Source of the DNA: Verrucomicrobiota bacterium
GTDB taxonomy: Bacteria > Verrucomicrobiota > Verrucomicrobiia > Limisphaerales > UBA11320
Direction: 5' to 3'
Length of the DNA stretch: 64,000 nt
Assembly (NCBI GenBank): GCA_016199985.1
Contig: JACQFQ010000057.1
Location: 26,112-90,111, forward strand
Below are positions 8,763 to 17,329 of the stretch, in pieces; the stretch's first letter is position 1; each line of letters starts with the position of its first letter. The translations under genes were made by a program, and so were the position numbers. The notes beneath the pieces were generated by a model. It was not told where the DNA came from. It saw nothing but the letters and a program-made list of their open reading frames with translations, and ran no database searches.

Positions 8763-8806
8763 TCCCTTGGCGGGATACGGGATATGAAAGGAGGTGAAGG
8801 AAGGAG

Positions 8807-8825
8807 CTCAAGCCAGAGGCTTGAG
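8807..8825 (+). terminator. Hairpin after the symporter gene
   Basis: CTCAAGCC, AGA, GGCTTGAG forms a perfect 8-bp stem 45 bp after the symporter stop. It lacks a T-run, so it is only a possible transcript end. A second GC-rich hairpin (GGCCG/CGGCC) follows at 8859-8872. Confidence 0.35.
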
Positions 8826-8921
8826 GGAGGGGAAGTCGGCTCGCGGATTTCACAGTGAGGCCGCCTGCGGCCAGCTGCGGGGCATTGCAAATCGCCGGCT
8901 GGCCGACTTAACTACGTCTTT

Positions 8922-9758
8922 ATGCATTCAGCATCCGTCGCTCCGCAGCCTATCGAGTACACCGCGGCATTCGCTCCGCGGCCTTCCCTCACTCATGTGC
9001 TCTTCGATTTCGACGGGACCCTGTCCCTGATTCGCGAGGGGTGGCCGAATGTCATGGTGCCCATGTTTCTCGAGATGATTCCGTCCCGCGCGGGCGAGAC
9101 CGAGGAGCGGCTCCGACAGCTGCTGACCGACGACATCCTCCGACTCAACGGCAAGCAGACGATTTATCAAATGATCCAGTTCGCCGAGCGCGTTCAAGAG
9201 CGCGGCGGAACGCCCAAGGAGCCGCTCTGGTACAAGCATGAGTATCTGCGTCGCTTGAACGAACGGATCCAGGATCGCCTGGGGGACCTGAAATCGGGAC
9301 GGAAGAAGCCCGGGGACTTTCTCGTTCATGGATCGCGGCCTTTGCTGGAATCTTTGCGCGCCAGGGGCCTCACGCTCTATCTGGCCAGCGGCACCGACGA
9401 GGTCTTCGTCAAGCAGGAGGCCGACCTGCTCCAGGTGACCGAGTTCTTCGGGCCGCACATCTACGGCGCCAAGGACGACTACAAGGCGTTTTCCAAGGCC
9501 ATGATCATCGACAAGATCCTGCGCGATCACGGCGTGCCGGGCGCCCAACTGCTGGCCTTCGGCGATGGATACGTCGAGATCCAGAACACAAAGCAGGTGG
9601 GCGGCATGGCGATCGCCGTCGCGAGCGATGAAGCCCACAATGGGTCGGGACAGGTGGATCCCTGGAAGCGCGAGCGCTTGCTGGGGGTCGGCGCGGACGC
9701 CGTCATCCCGGACTACCGCGACGCTGAAAGCTTGCTGGGACGCATCCTCAACCGCTGA
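8922..9758 (+). CDS. HAD-superfamily hydrolase, first gene of a three-gene unit
   Basis: The 278-residue protein has the HAD catalytic pattern: motif I LFDFDGTLS (Asp29 nucleophile and Asp31), motif II LYLASGTDE near residue 155, a conserved lysine in GAKDDYKAFSK and motif IV LAFGDGYVEIQ near residue 213. Motif IV has one Asp followed by Glu instead of the usual GDxxxD. A helical cap of about 110 residues lies between motifs I and II, the C1 arrangement of phosphoglycolate/phosphoserine-type phosphatases. The next gene starts 13 bp after its stop, and the third overlaps the second, so the three are probably co-transcribed. The substrate is likely a phosphorylated sugar or similar small molecule made or used by the kinase in the unit; this is inference. 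Confidence 0.8.
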   Translation: MHSASVAPQPIEYTAAFAPRPSLTHVLFDFDGTLSLIREGWPNVMVPMFLEMIPSRAGETEERLRQLLTDDILRLNGKQTIYQMIQFAERVQERGGTPKEPLWYKHEYLRRLNERIQDRLGDLKSGRKKPGDFLVHGSRPLLESLRARGLTLYLASGTDEVFVKQEADLLQVTEFFGPHIYGAKDDYKAFSKAMIIDKILRDHGVPGAQLLAFGDGYVEIQNTKQVGGMAIAVASDEAHNGSGQVDPWKRERLLGVGADAVIPDYRDAESLLGRILNR

Positions 9759-9771
9759 TCTTTGCGCTTCA

Positions 9772-10884
9772 ATGGCCTCCTTTCCTGAACCGTTCGACTG
9801 GCGCCAGCTCAAGGTCTATCCGCTGGCGAGCCGCCGCAGCCTCAGCGCGATTGAGGAGATCCTCGTCGATCCCAAAGCCGCGCCCCCCTCCGCCACGGAC
9901 TTCAACCTGGGCGTCATTCGCGCCGCCTGCGCCGCGATCCGGAAGGCGCGAAGCCGGAAAGCTTCCGTGATGCTGCTTTACGGCGCCCACCTCGTGAAGA
10001 ACGGCGCCGCGAGCCTGGTGCGGGAGCTGATGGAGGGCGGATGGATCACGCATCTCGCGACGAACGGCGCGGGCTCGATCCACGACTGGGAGTTCGCGTT
10101 CCAGAATTGGTCGACGGAAAGCGTGGAGCAGAATGTCGCGACAGGCACGTTCGGCGCCTGGGATGAGACGGGGAGGTTCATCCATCTCGCCCTGATGGCC
10201 GGCGCGCTTCGCGGCGAGGGCTACGGCGTTTCCGTGGGGCGTTTCATCGCGGAGGACGGCGTCGATTTGCCGACGGCGGAATCGTTGGAGACCGCGTTGC
10301 GCGCGACGCCTGGTCACCCGTTGAGCCCCGCGCGGGCGGATCTCCTGGTGTCGATGAGGACGAACGGCTTCCCCAGCGGGCGGGTGAAGGTCGCTCATCC
10401 CTGGAAGCACACGTCCATTTTCGGGAACGCTTTCCGCCTCGGACTGCCGCTCACCGTCCACCCGGGCATCGGCTACGACATCATCACCAATCATCCTCTC
10501 TTCAACGGCGGAGTCCTGGGGCGGGCCGGAGGAATTGATTTCCAGCTTTTCACCCGGGCGGTGGATTCGCTTGACGACGGCGTGGTGTTGTCCGTGGGAT
10601 CCGCCATCATGGCGCCGCAGGTTTTCGAGAAGAGCCTCAGCTGCGTGAACAACCTCAGGCTCCAGGCTGGGCGTCCCGTCGTGAAGGACCACCAGATCGT
10701 GGTCGTTGATCTCCAGGACGGCGGCAACTGGGATTGGACCCGCGGCGAGCCTCCGCGCGACAACCCCGCTTACTATCTCCGCTTCTGCAAGAGCTTCTCC
10801 CGGATTGGAGGAGCGATGAGCTACGCCCAGTGCGACAACGTCGTGTTTCTCCATCAACTGCTCCACCACCTTCGAACCCCGTGA
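9772..10884 (+). CDS. Uncharacterised protein, possibly deoxyhypusine-synthase-like fold
   Basis: The 370-residue soluble protein has no function I can name with certainty. It contains MLLYGAHLVKNGAASLVREL and THLATNGAGSIHDWEFAF, followed by STESVEQNVATGTFGAWDET. This resembles the NAD-binding part of deoxyhypusine-synthase-like proteins (a 'surface of subgroup on one side, T.GAG..HD on the other' pattern). Later segments are VHPGIGYDIITNHPLFNGG, GRAGGIDFQLFTRAV and GVVLSVGSAIMAPQVFEK. Bacteria lack eIF5A, so a hypusine role is excluded; bacterial members are often homospermidine synthases or uncharacterised. The ATG at 9772 follows the HAD gene closely, and the stop overlaps the kinase start by GTGA. 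Tight coupling to a phosphatase and a kinase suggests sugar or polyol chemistry. Confidence is in the gene, less in the fold. Confidence 0.5.
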   Translation: MASFPEPFDWRQLKVYPLASRRSLSAIEEILVDPKAAPPSATDFNLGVIRAACAAIRKARSRKASVMLLYGAHLVKNGAASLVRELMEGGWITHLATNGAGSIHDWEFAFQNWSTESVEQNVATGTFGAWDETGRFIHLALMAGALRGEGYGVSVGRFIAEDGVDLPTAESLETALRATPGHPLSPARADLLVSMRTNGFPSGRVKVAHPWKHTSIFGNAFRLGLPLTVHPGIGYDIITNHPLFNGGVLGRAGGIDFQLFTRAVDSLDDGVVLSVGSAIMAPQVFEKSLSCVNNLRLQAGRPVVKDHQIVVVDLQDGGNWDWTRGEPPRDNPAYYLRFCKSFSRIGGAMSYAQCDNVVFLHQLLHHLRTP

Positions 10885-11918
10885 AGAAAGCGCGCTTTCA
10901 GGAGATCACGTCGGAGTACGCCCGCCTGAAGATCGGCGTGCTCGGGGACTTCAGCCTCGACCGCTACCTGGAGATCGATCCGGCGCTGGGCGAGACCTCC
11001 ATCGAGACCGGGCTGCCTGTGCATAACGTTGTCAACGTGCGAGGCCAGCCTGGCGCGGCGGGCACGATCCTCAACAATCTGGTCGCCCTGGGCGTGAAGG
11101 CCGCCTATCCCGTCGGCTTCTGCGGCAAGGACGGCGAGGGCTACGAGCTGCAGCATGCGTTGCGAGCGAAGGGGCCCTCGGTTCCGATCGACTACTTTCT
11201 CGCCACGCCTCATCGACGCACCTTCACCTACTGCAAGCCGCTGCTGATCCGTCCGGGACGCGGTCCCGAGGAGCTCAGCCGGCTGGACACGAAGAACTGG
11301 ACGCCGACTCCGCGCGTGATCGAGGAGACATTGATTGACTCGGTGCGTCGGCTGGTTGGGGAGGTGGACGCCCTGATCGTGCTGGATCAGGTCGATGTGG
11401 CCGAAACCGGCGTGGTCACGCGCCGCGTCCTTGAGGCGCTTCACGAGGCGAGCCAGGCTCGTCCTGATTTGCTGATTCTCGCGGACAGCCGCCGCGGCGT
11501 GAAGGGCTGGCCGCCGCTGACCTTCAAGATGAACGTGAACGAGCTGGCCTCGATGATGGGACAATCGCGGCCGCTCGCGGAATCCGAAGTGGGCGGGCTG
11601 GCGAAGGAATTCGCCCGACAGACCGCGCGCGTCGTGTTTGTCACGATGGCGGAGCGGGGCATGATGGCGGCGTCGCCCGAGGGGCGGGTGGAGCGGGTGG
11701 ACTGCGTGCCGCCGCGCGGGGAGATCGACGTTGTCGGGGCCGGCGATTCCGTGACGGCGAATCTCGCCGTCGCCCTGGCCGCGGGCGCTGGATTGCGCGA
11801 GGCGATCGAGCTGGCCAACACCGCGGCGTCCATCGTCATACATCAGCTCGGCACAACGGGCACCGCGAGCGTGACCCAGCTGGAGGAGCTGCTCGTCGGC
11901 TCCATGACGCTGGCGTAG
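10881..11918 (+). CDS. PfkB/RfaE-like carbohydrate kinase
   Basis: The 345-residue product begins at GTG 10881, which overlaps the previous stop as GTGA. N-terminal KIGVLGDFSLDRYLEIDP resembles the start of RfaE/HldE and other ribokinases (VVGDxxLDRY). The middle has GQPGAAGTILNNLVALG, the loop that holds the sugar, and the C-terminus has the ATP/anion-hole signature DVVGAGDSVTANLAVALAAG, with the catalytic Asp of GAGD near residue 286. No nucleotidyltransferase domain follows, unlike bifunctional HldE. It likely phosphorylates a sugar or sugar phosphate at a hydroxyl group. As last gene of the unit with a phosphatase and a DHS-like protein, it may take part in a small unknown pathway. Confidence 0.8.
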   Translation: MKKARFQEITSEYARLKIGVLGDFSLDRYLEIDPALGETSIETGLPVHNVVNVRGQPGAAGTILNNLVALGVKAAYPVGFCGKDGEGYELQHALRAKGPSVPIDYFLATPHRRTFTYCKPLLIRPGRGPEELSRLDTKNWTPTPRVIEETLIDSVRRLVGEVDALIVLDQVDVAETGVVTRRVLEALHEASQARPDLLILADSRRGVKGWPPLTFKMNVNELASMMGQSRPLAESEVGGLAKEFARQTARVVFVTMAERGMMAASPEGRVERVDCVPPRGEIDVVGAGDSVTANLAVALAAGAGLREAIELANTAASIVIHQLGTTGTASVTQLEELLVGSMTLA

Positions 11919-11993
11919 CCCGGCTCCCTTTCCACTGGCGGGAAGACCTGTTCGCGTGCACCTTGAACCGCGTTCCCCTCCGGGACGCATCCT

Positions 11994-12674
11994 ATGCGCG
12001 TTCTACTCGTTGAAGATTCGCCGCGGCTTCGCAAATCGATCGGGACGGCGCTGAAGGCCTCGGGCTACGCCGTGGATCTTTCCGAGGACGGCGAGGAGGG
12101 GCTCTTCAAGGCGCAAACCCGCGATTACGACGTGGTGATCCTCGACATCATGCTGCCCAAGCTCGACGGCCGGGCCGTCCTGGATCGTCTTCGCAAGGAG
12201 GGCCGGCAGACGCCCGTGCTCTTTCTCACCGCGAACGACAGTCTTGAGGATCGGGTGCGCGGACTTCAGCGCGGGGCCGATGACTACCTCACGAAACCGT
12301 TCGCGCTCGAGGAGCTCCTCGCGAGGGTCGGCTCCTTGTGCCGACGCAACTACAGGCAGAGCACGCCCGTGCTCACCCTGGCCGATCTGGAACTCGACAC
12401 GGCGGCGAAGACGGTCCGTCGCGGGAGTCGCGCGGTCTCGCTGACCGCCCGGGAGTTCGCGCTTCTCGAGTATCTCATGAGGCGGCGCGGACATGTGGTC
12501 TCGCGCACGGAGATCGAGGAGCACATCTACGACGATCTGGTCGCTCCCATGAGCAACGTGGTTGACTCCGCCGTCTACACGCTGCGCAAGCGGATCGCGG
12601 TTTATCCCGACGCGCCCTCCCTCATCCACACGCGCCGAGGCCAGGGATATGTGATGAGCGAGGAAGGCTCATGA
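11994..12674 (+). CDS. OmpR/PhoB-type response regulator
   Basis: The 226-residue protein has a receiver domain (residues 1-115: LLVEDSPRLRKSI, acceptor Asp in DVVILDIMLPKLDG, then FLTAND and DDYLTKPFALEEL with the conserved Lys) and a winged-helix effector (residues ~130-222: LTAREFALLEYLMRRRGHVV, VVDSAVYTLRKRI and IHTRRGQGYVM). It binds DNA when phosphorylated. The downstream kinase gene overlaps by ATGA, so the two form a co-translated pair. The trigger is unknown. Start ATG 11994 gives the canonical receiver N-terminus. Confidence 0.92.
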   Translation: MRVLLVEDSPRLRKSIGTALKASGYAVDLSEDGEEGLFKAQTRDYDVVILDIMLPKLDGRAVLDRLRKEGRQTPVLFLTANDSLEDRVRGLQRGADDYLTKPFALEELLARVGSLCRRNYRQSTPVLTLADLELDTAAKTVRRGSRAVSLTAREFALLEYLMRRRGHVVSRTEIEEHIYDDLVAPMSNVVDSAVYTLRKRIAVYPDAPSLIHTRRGQGYVMSEEGS

Positions 12675-14125
12675 GAAGCATCCGTCGGCATTTGCTGTCG
12701 AGGCTCCTTGCGGGGCTGACCGTGGTTTGGGCGGGCGCGGGATTGGCGGTGCTCTGGACTGTTCGGAGCGGATTGGAGGGTCGCGCGGACGCGGAGCTGC
12801 GCAGCCTCGTGTTCCCCGTCCGATCCCTCATCGCCCGCTCCTTCGCCGGACGTTTTCCTCCGCCCATGCCCGGACCGCTGCTCCGCTCGCCTGAGATCGC
12901 CACCTTCGACCACCCGAACGGGACGCTGTTCTTCGAGGCCTGGGACGTGGAGGGCAAAGTCGTCGCAAAGTCCAAGAGCTTGCGCGAACGCGATCTGAAG
13001 GTGTCCGGCGCGTTTACGATGGATCCCCGATTCGTGGACCTCGTGTTGCCGACCGGAGAAGCGGCGCGGGCGCTGGTGTTCCGTTTCAACGAGCCTCCCG
13101 GGCCGGGAGGGCCGGGACCCCGGTGGCGAATGATGTGGGGGGCGCGCGGCGACGACGCCCGCCCGCCCGGCCTCCACGTCGCGATCGCGAGAAGCCGGAA
13201 GGAGATGGACCACGCGCTGGCGTTGACGCTTGCGGGCATCGTCGCCGGCGGGTTGGTCGCGGGGATTGTCTCCGCTCTGCTCGTGCGCTACGCGGTTCGA
13301 TCCGGACTGACGCCCCTTCAAGACATGGCCGCCCGCGCTTCCGGGATTGACGCATCCACACTGCAGGCGCGCTTCTCCGCCGAGGGGCTCCCCGCTGAGC
13401 TCCACCCGATCGCCGATCGGCTCAATGACCTGATCGCCCGCCTGGAACTTGGTTTTGAGCGCGAGCGCCGGTTCGGATCCGACTTGGCGCACGAGCTGCG
13501 CACCCCCATCGCCGAGCTGAAATCGATGGCGGAGGTGGCTGTAAAATGGCCTGAGGGCGGGTCGGAGCAGAGTTATCAGGATGTTCTCGCCATCGCCGAA
13601 CAAATGCAGGCGACCGTGGAGAATCTCCTGCTGCTTGGGCGTCTCGACAAGGGCGCGAAGGAGCTCCTCTGCGAACGAGTGGATCTTGCCTCCTTTGTTC
13701 AGGAATGCGTTCAGCCGTTCCGCGAGCAGGCCTCCGCCCGTCGTTTGACGTGGGAGATCCAGCTTGAGGAGGAAGCGTTCGTCGAGTGCGACCCCCGCCT
13801 TCTTCGCATTGTTCTCAGGAATCTTTTTTCCAACGCCGCAGAATACGCGCCGGAGGGAACGCGCGTTGAAGTCGTCGGCCTGCGTCCGAAGTCCGAGGGC
13901 GCGGGCGCATTGGATCTTACGATCAGGAACGCGGCGCCCGATTTGACACCGGCGGATGTTCCCCATCTGTTTGAGCGCCTCTGGAGACTCGATAAGTCGC
14001 GGGCCTCCTCGCGCCACAGCGGCCTGGGGTTGTCGATCGCGCTAGCCTGCGCGAAGGCCATGTCGCTGCGGCTGACGGCGGAGCTCGACGCGGACCGCAT
14101 CCTCGCCTTTTCCCTGCGCGGTTGA
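12671..14125 (+). CDS. Membrane sensor histidine kinase, partner of the OmpR-type regulator
   Basis: The 484-residue kinase has a TM helix near residues 8-30 (LAGLTVVWAGAGLAVLW), a periplasmic sensor region of about 150 residues, and a second helix around 190-215 (LTLAGIVAGGLVAGIVSALL). A HAMP-like linker follows, with the HisKA box LAHELRTPIAELKSMAEV near residue 273 (phospho-acceptor His in HELRTP), then the ATPase domain: N box LRIVLRNLFSNAAEYAP, a weak G1 region, and SRHSGLGLSIALACAKAMSL (G2). The periplasmic part is Pro/Gly-rich around residues 135-150 (EPPGPGGPGPRWRM). The ATG overlaps the regulator stop (ATGA). Confidence 0.9.
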   Translation: MRSIRRHLLSRLLAGLTVVWAGAGLAVLWTVRSGLEGRADAELRSLVFPVRSLIARSFAGRFPPPMPGPLLRSPEIATFDHPNGTLFFEAWDVEGKVVAKSKSLRERDLKVSGAFTMDPRFVDLVLPTGEAARALVFRFNEPPGPGGPGPRWRMMWGARGDDARPPGLHVAIARSRKEMDHALALTLAGIVAGGLVAGIVSALLVRYAVRSGLTPLQDMAARASGIDASTLQARFSAEGLPAELHPIADRLNDLIARLELGFERERRFGSDLAHELRTPIAELKSMAEVAVKWPEGGSEQSYQDVLAIAEQMQATVENLLLLGRLDKGAKELLCERVDLASFVQECVQPFREQASARRLTWEIQLEEEAFVECDPRLLRIVLRNLFSNAAEYAPEGTRVEVVGLRPKSEGAGALDLTIRNAAPDLTPADVPHLFERLWRLDKSRASSRHSGLGLSIALACAKAMSLRLTAELDADRILAFSLRG

Positions 14126-14343
14126 GCCGCTCGTTGTCCCGAAACGAGGCAGCCGCGGCGCTTCTCGTCGCGGCGGGGGCGGAGGACGCCTGAAATGAGG
14201 ACGCCGGGCGACGCCGCGAGGCCTGGAAAACCGGGGCAAGTTAACTGGCGACAGATTCTTCCGATGGAACCGTTGGACGTCAGACGACAGCTTTTCGGAG
14301 CGGGTCTGGCGCCATCGCAATGACCAACCTCACCACGTGACAC

Positions 14344-15363
14344 ATGAGCGCGCCAAGAGGAAAGCCGCCAGAGGGGCCGAACGGGGTTCTGCAGCTTGTC
14401 ACCGACACGGTGTTGAGCCTGTCGCAGGGCGGACAGATCCTGGCCTACCAGCCTCCGGCGGACGCGGAGCTCTGCCTGCCCGAGGCAAAGGTCGTCGGCG
14501 TTCACCTCAAGGAGATTCTTCCCCGGCGCTATCTGGATGAAGCCCTGCGGATGATCGAGGCTGCGCTGAGAACAGGGAGGCTCCAGACCGCCTCCTTCGA
14601 AATACCGGTAAACTCGCTCGTGCGGGAGCTGGAGGTTCGGATGGTTTCCGGAAGGCCCAACGAGGTTCTCGCCGTTGTTCGCGACGCCACGGATCGTCGC
14701 AGGCTGGAGCGGGAGATCCTGGAGATCAGCCACCGCGAGCAGCAGCGCATTGGGCAGGATCTGCATGACAGCCTGGGTCAGCACCTCACGGGCATCAGCT
14801 TTTTGAGCAAGGCGCTGGAACACAAACTCAAGGCGCTCCGTTTGCCCGAGGCCGCTCAGGCGAGCGAGATCGCCCAGTTGGTCGTCGACACGCTGGGGCA
14901 TACGCGCACGATCGCCCGCGGCCTGTTCCCCATGGAGCTTGAGTCCTCGGGGCGCCTCGCCCCGGCGCTCACGGAGCTCGCGGCCAACGTGGAGAAACTT
15001 TTCAAGGTGGGGTGCCGGGTCGAGATCGAGGACGGCCTGGACGTCCGCGACGCCCGCGTTTCCACCGAGCTCTTTCGCATCGCCCAGGAGGCCATCAGCA
15101 ACGCGATCAAGCACGGCAAGGCGCAGCGCATTGTGGTGGCCCTGGCGCGAGGGGATTCGTGCCTGTCGCTGCAGATCCAGGACGACGGGGCAGGGTTGAA
15201 CCCGGGCGTTGAAGGCGCCGGGTTGGGCCGCCGCATCATGCGTTTCCGCGCCAATCGGATCGGCGGGAAGCTTTGCATGGCGACGTCCGAGGAGGGCGGC
15301 GCGGCGGTGATCTGCGAATTCCCCGAGCCGCGGCGATCCGGCACGGAAGCGCTCGAGCCGTAA
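14344..15363 (+). CDS. Soluble sensor kinase of the NarX/DesK (HisKA_3) type with PAS-like domain
   Basis: The 339-residue protein has no membrane helix. Residues ~15-115 look like a PAS fold (VLSLSQGGQILAYQPPADAE ... EVLAVVRDATDRRRLERE). The dimerisation/phosphotransfer helix is HREQQRIGQDLHDSLGQHLT near residue 130-148, with the HDxxGQ pattern of HisKA_3. The ATPase part carries ELFRIAQEAISNAIKHGKA (N box), LQIQDDGAGL (G1) and GAGLGRRIMRFRANRIGG (G2). It should phosphorylate the LuxR-type regulator encoded 20 bp downstream. Absence of membrane segments points to an internal signal. Start at ATG 14344; a weak alternative is a few codons downstream. Confidence 0.88.
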   Translation: MSAPRGKPPEGPNGVLQLVTDTVLSLSQGGQILAYQPPADAELCLPEAKVVGVHLKEILPRRYLDEALRMIEAALRTGRLQTASFEIPVNSLVRELEVRMVSGRPNEVLAVVRDATDRRRLEREILEISHREQQRIGQDLHDSLGQHLTGISFLSKALEHKLKALRLPEAAQASEIAQLVVDTLGHTRTIARGLFPMELESSGRLAPALTELAANVEKLFKVGCRVEIEDGLDVRDARVSTELFRIAQEAISNAIKHGKAQRIVVALARGDSCLSLQIQDDGAGLNPGVEGAGLGRRIMRFRANRIGGKLCMATSEEGGAAVICEFPEPRRSGTEALEP

Positions 15364-15383
15364 AGCTGTTTCCCGGCAATTGA

Positions 15384-16082
15384 ATGAACACTATGCAAGG
15401 CAAGACCACTCAGAACGCGAATCGGAAACCGAAAACGAAGGTGTTTCTGGTCGACGACCATCCCGTCCTGCGCCGGGGGCTGGCGCAGCTGATCAACCAG
15501 GAGCCCGACATGGAGGTGTGCGGCGAGGCCGAGGACGCGCCGCGAGCGTTCGAGGCCATCGGCGAGATGGCGCCCGACGTCGTCGTGGTGGACGTGTCCC
15601 TCAAAGGCAGCAACGGAATCGAGCTCCTGAAGAATCTCAAAACCCGACATCCGAGCCTGCCCGTGCTGGTGCTCTCGATGCACGACGAGTCCCTCTACGC
15701 CGAGCGCGCGCTGCGGGCGGGGGGTCTCGGCTATGTCATGAAGGACGAAGCCTTCGAGCAGGTGCTGTCCGCCATTCGCCAGGTCCTCAAAGGGGAGATT
15801 TTCCTCAGCGAGAAAATGAAAAGCCGGATGCTTCAGCAGGTGGCTTTCGGAAAGGGCAAGGTGGCGCACTCGCCCATCGAAACGCTCACCGACCGCGAGC
15901 TCGAGGTTTTCCGCCTGATCGGCCAGGGCCACGGGACGCGCCAGATCGCGGAGGAGCTTCACCTCAGCATCCGAACCGTCGAGGCCTATCGCGAATACAT
16001 CAAGGACAAGCTCAATCTCAAGAACGCCACGGAGCTCGTTCAGCACGCCTTCCACTGGGTGCATCATCAGGAGGCCGCCTAG
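15384..16082 (+). CDS. NarL/FixJ-type response regulator (LuxR HTH)
   Basis: The 232-residue protein has a receiver domain (VFLVDDHPVLRRGLAQLI; acceptor Asp in DVVVVDVSLKGSNG; LSMHDES; GYVMKDEA, Lys) and a C-terminal LuxR-type helix-turn-helix (LTDRELEVFRLIGQGHGTRQ, then IAEELHLSIRTVEAYREYI). The first ~19 residues (MNTMQGKTTQNANRKPK) form a short unstructured lead. With the preceding HisKA_3 kinase it forms a standard pair. In the receiver the usual SA(Y/D) region reads RAGGLGYVMK, close to consensus. Confidence 0.92.
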   Translation: MNTMQGKTTQNANRKPKTKVFLVDDHPVLRRGLAQLINQEPDMEVCGEAEDAPRAFEAIGEMAPDVVVVDVSLKGSNGIELLKNLKTRHPSLPVLVLSMHDESLYAERALRAGGLGYVMKDEAFEQVLSAIRQVLKGEIFLSEKMKSRMLQQVAFGKGKVAHSPIETLTDRELEVFRLIGQGHGTRQIAEELHLSIRTVEAYREYIKDKLNLKNATELVQHAFHWVHHQEAA

Positions 16083-16109
16083 ACCCGCGCTCCCGCGGCG
16101 AAAGGCGCT

Positions 16110-17270
16110 ATGAAGAAAGTCCTCGTCATCGATGACACGAAGGAGATCCTGGAGGTGATCTCCGAGAGCCTGGAATCCTTCGGCTATGAGGCGATCGTCG
16201 CCGCCGACGGCCCCGAAGGCATCCGCATCGCGCAGGAAGCGCCCGCGGACCTGATCATCTGCGATGTCAACATGCCGGGCCTGGACGGCTACGCGGTCCT
16301 CCTGGCGCTGCGGCAGATCGAGAAGACCGCCACGATCCCGTTCATCTTTCTCACGAGCGTCGCCGACAAGATCCATGTCCGCCGGGGCATGGAGCTCGGC
16401 GCGGATGATTACCTGACGAAGCCGTTCACTCAGAAAGAGCTCAAGGCGGCCGTGTTGGCGCGCATGGACAAGCAGGACGAGCTGCAGCGTCAAACCGATC
16501 GTCGGCTCGACGAGCTGCGCGGGAGCCTCACGCTGGCCCTGCCTCACGAGCTGCGGACGCCGCTGAACGGGATCATGGGCCTCGCGTCGATCCTGATCGA
16601 GGACTACGCCACGTGCCCGCCCGACGAGATTCTCTCCACGGCCTCCGACATCCAGGCCTGCGCCGAGCGGCTGCATCATCTCATCGAGAATTTCCTCGTG
16701 TTCTCGCAGATCCAGATGCTGACGATGGAGAACAAATCGCTGGCCAGCGGCGATCATCCGGCGCTGTTGAGCCGCGACGCGATGCCGGCCATAGCGGTGT
16801 CTGTGGCGCGACGTCACAAGCGCCTGAGCGACCTGGACACGCGGTTCGAGCTCGCCTTGTTCGAAGTGCCGGGGGAGAGCCTGAGAAAGATCGTGGAGGA
16901 GACGCTGGACAACGCCTTCAAGTTTTCCGCGCCCGGCGCGCCTGTTCGTCTTCTGACGCGAACGACGCTCTCCGGCGCCGCCGAGATCGTGGTTGAGGAT
17001 CGAGGGCGGGGCATGACGGCGGAGCAGGTGAGCCGCATTGGTCCGCATGTCCAGTTCGAGCGATCTCAATACGAGCAGCAGGGCGCCGGGCTGGGGTTGA
17101 TGATCGCGAAGAGGATGACGGAGCTTCTGGGCGGCGAATATGAGATCCGAAGCGTCCCGGGCCAGGGCACCGTCGTGAGCATCCGGTTTCCCCAGTCGAT
17201 TGATTCGTCCAGCACCTGCCAGATTCTTGCCCGCGAGCAGGCCGCGCGCGGCGGAAATCTCGCGCCGTAG
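16110..17270 (+). CDS. Hybrid protein: receiver domain followed by histidine kinase
   Basis: The 386-residue cytoplasmic protein starts with a receiver domain (VLVIDDTKEILEVISESL; Asp in LIICDVNMPGLDGY; FIFLTSV; DDYLTKPFTQKEL, Lys), then after a short helical linker the HisKA box LALPHELRTPLNGIMGLA (His near residue 146). The ATPase domain has KIVEETLDNAFKFSAPG (N box), IVVEDRGRGMT (G1) and QQGAGLGLMIAKRMTELLGG (G2). It lies 27 bp after the NarL-type regulator and may share its transcript. A REC-HK order without an output domain suggests it relays or modulates other systems, perhaps the two pairs next to it. No sensor domain is present. Confidence 0.9.
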   Translation: MKKVLVIDDTKEILEVISESLESFGYEAIVAADGPEGIRIAQEAPADLIICDVNMPGLDGYAVLLALRQIEKTATIPFIFLTSVADKIHVRRGMELGADDYLTKPFTQKELKAAVLARMDKQDELQRQTDRRLDELRGSLTLALPHELRTPLNGIMGLASILIEDYATCPPDEILSTASDIQACAERLHHLIENFLVFSQIQMLTMENKSLASGDHPALLSRDAMPAIAVSVARRHKRLSDLDTRFELALFEVPGESLRKIVEETLDNAFKFSAPGAPVRLLTRTTLSGAAEIVVEDRGRGMTAEQVSRIGPHVQFERSQYEQQGAGLGLMIAKRMTELLGGEYEIRSVPGQGTVVSIRFPQSIDSSSTCQILAREQAARGGNLAP

Positions 17271-17329
17271 CGGGCCCGCCGCCGCCGCGCTCCATGGCCG
17301 GCCGGGAATTCGACCGCGTCCGCGCCGCA

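Noticed and set aside
9772..10884. Genuine deoxyhypusine synthase
   Set aside because: Bacteria lack eIF5A and the match is only at fold-pattern level, so no such function was assigned.
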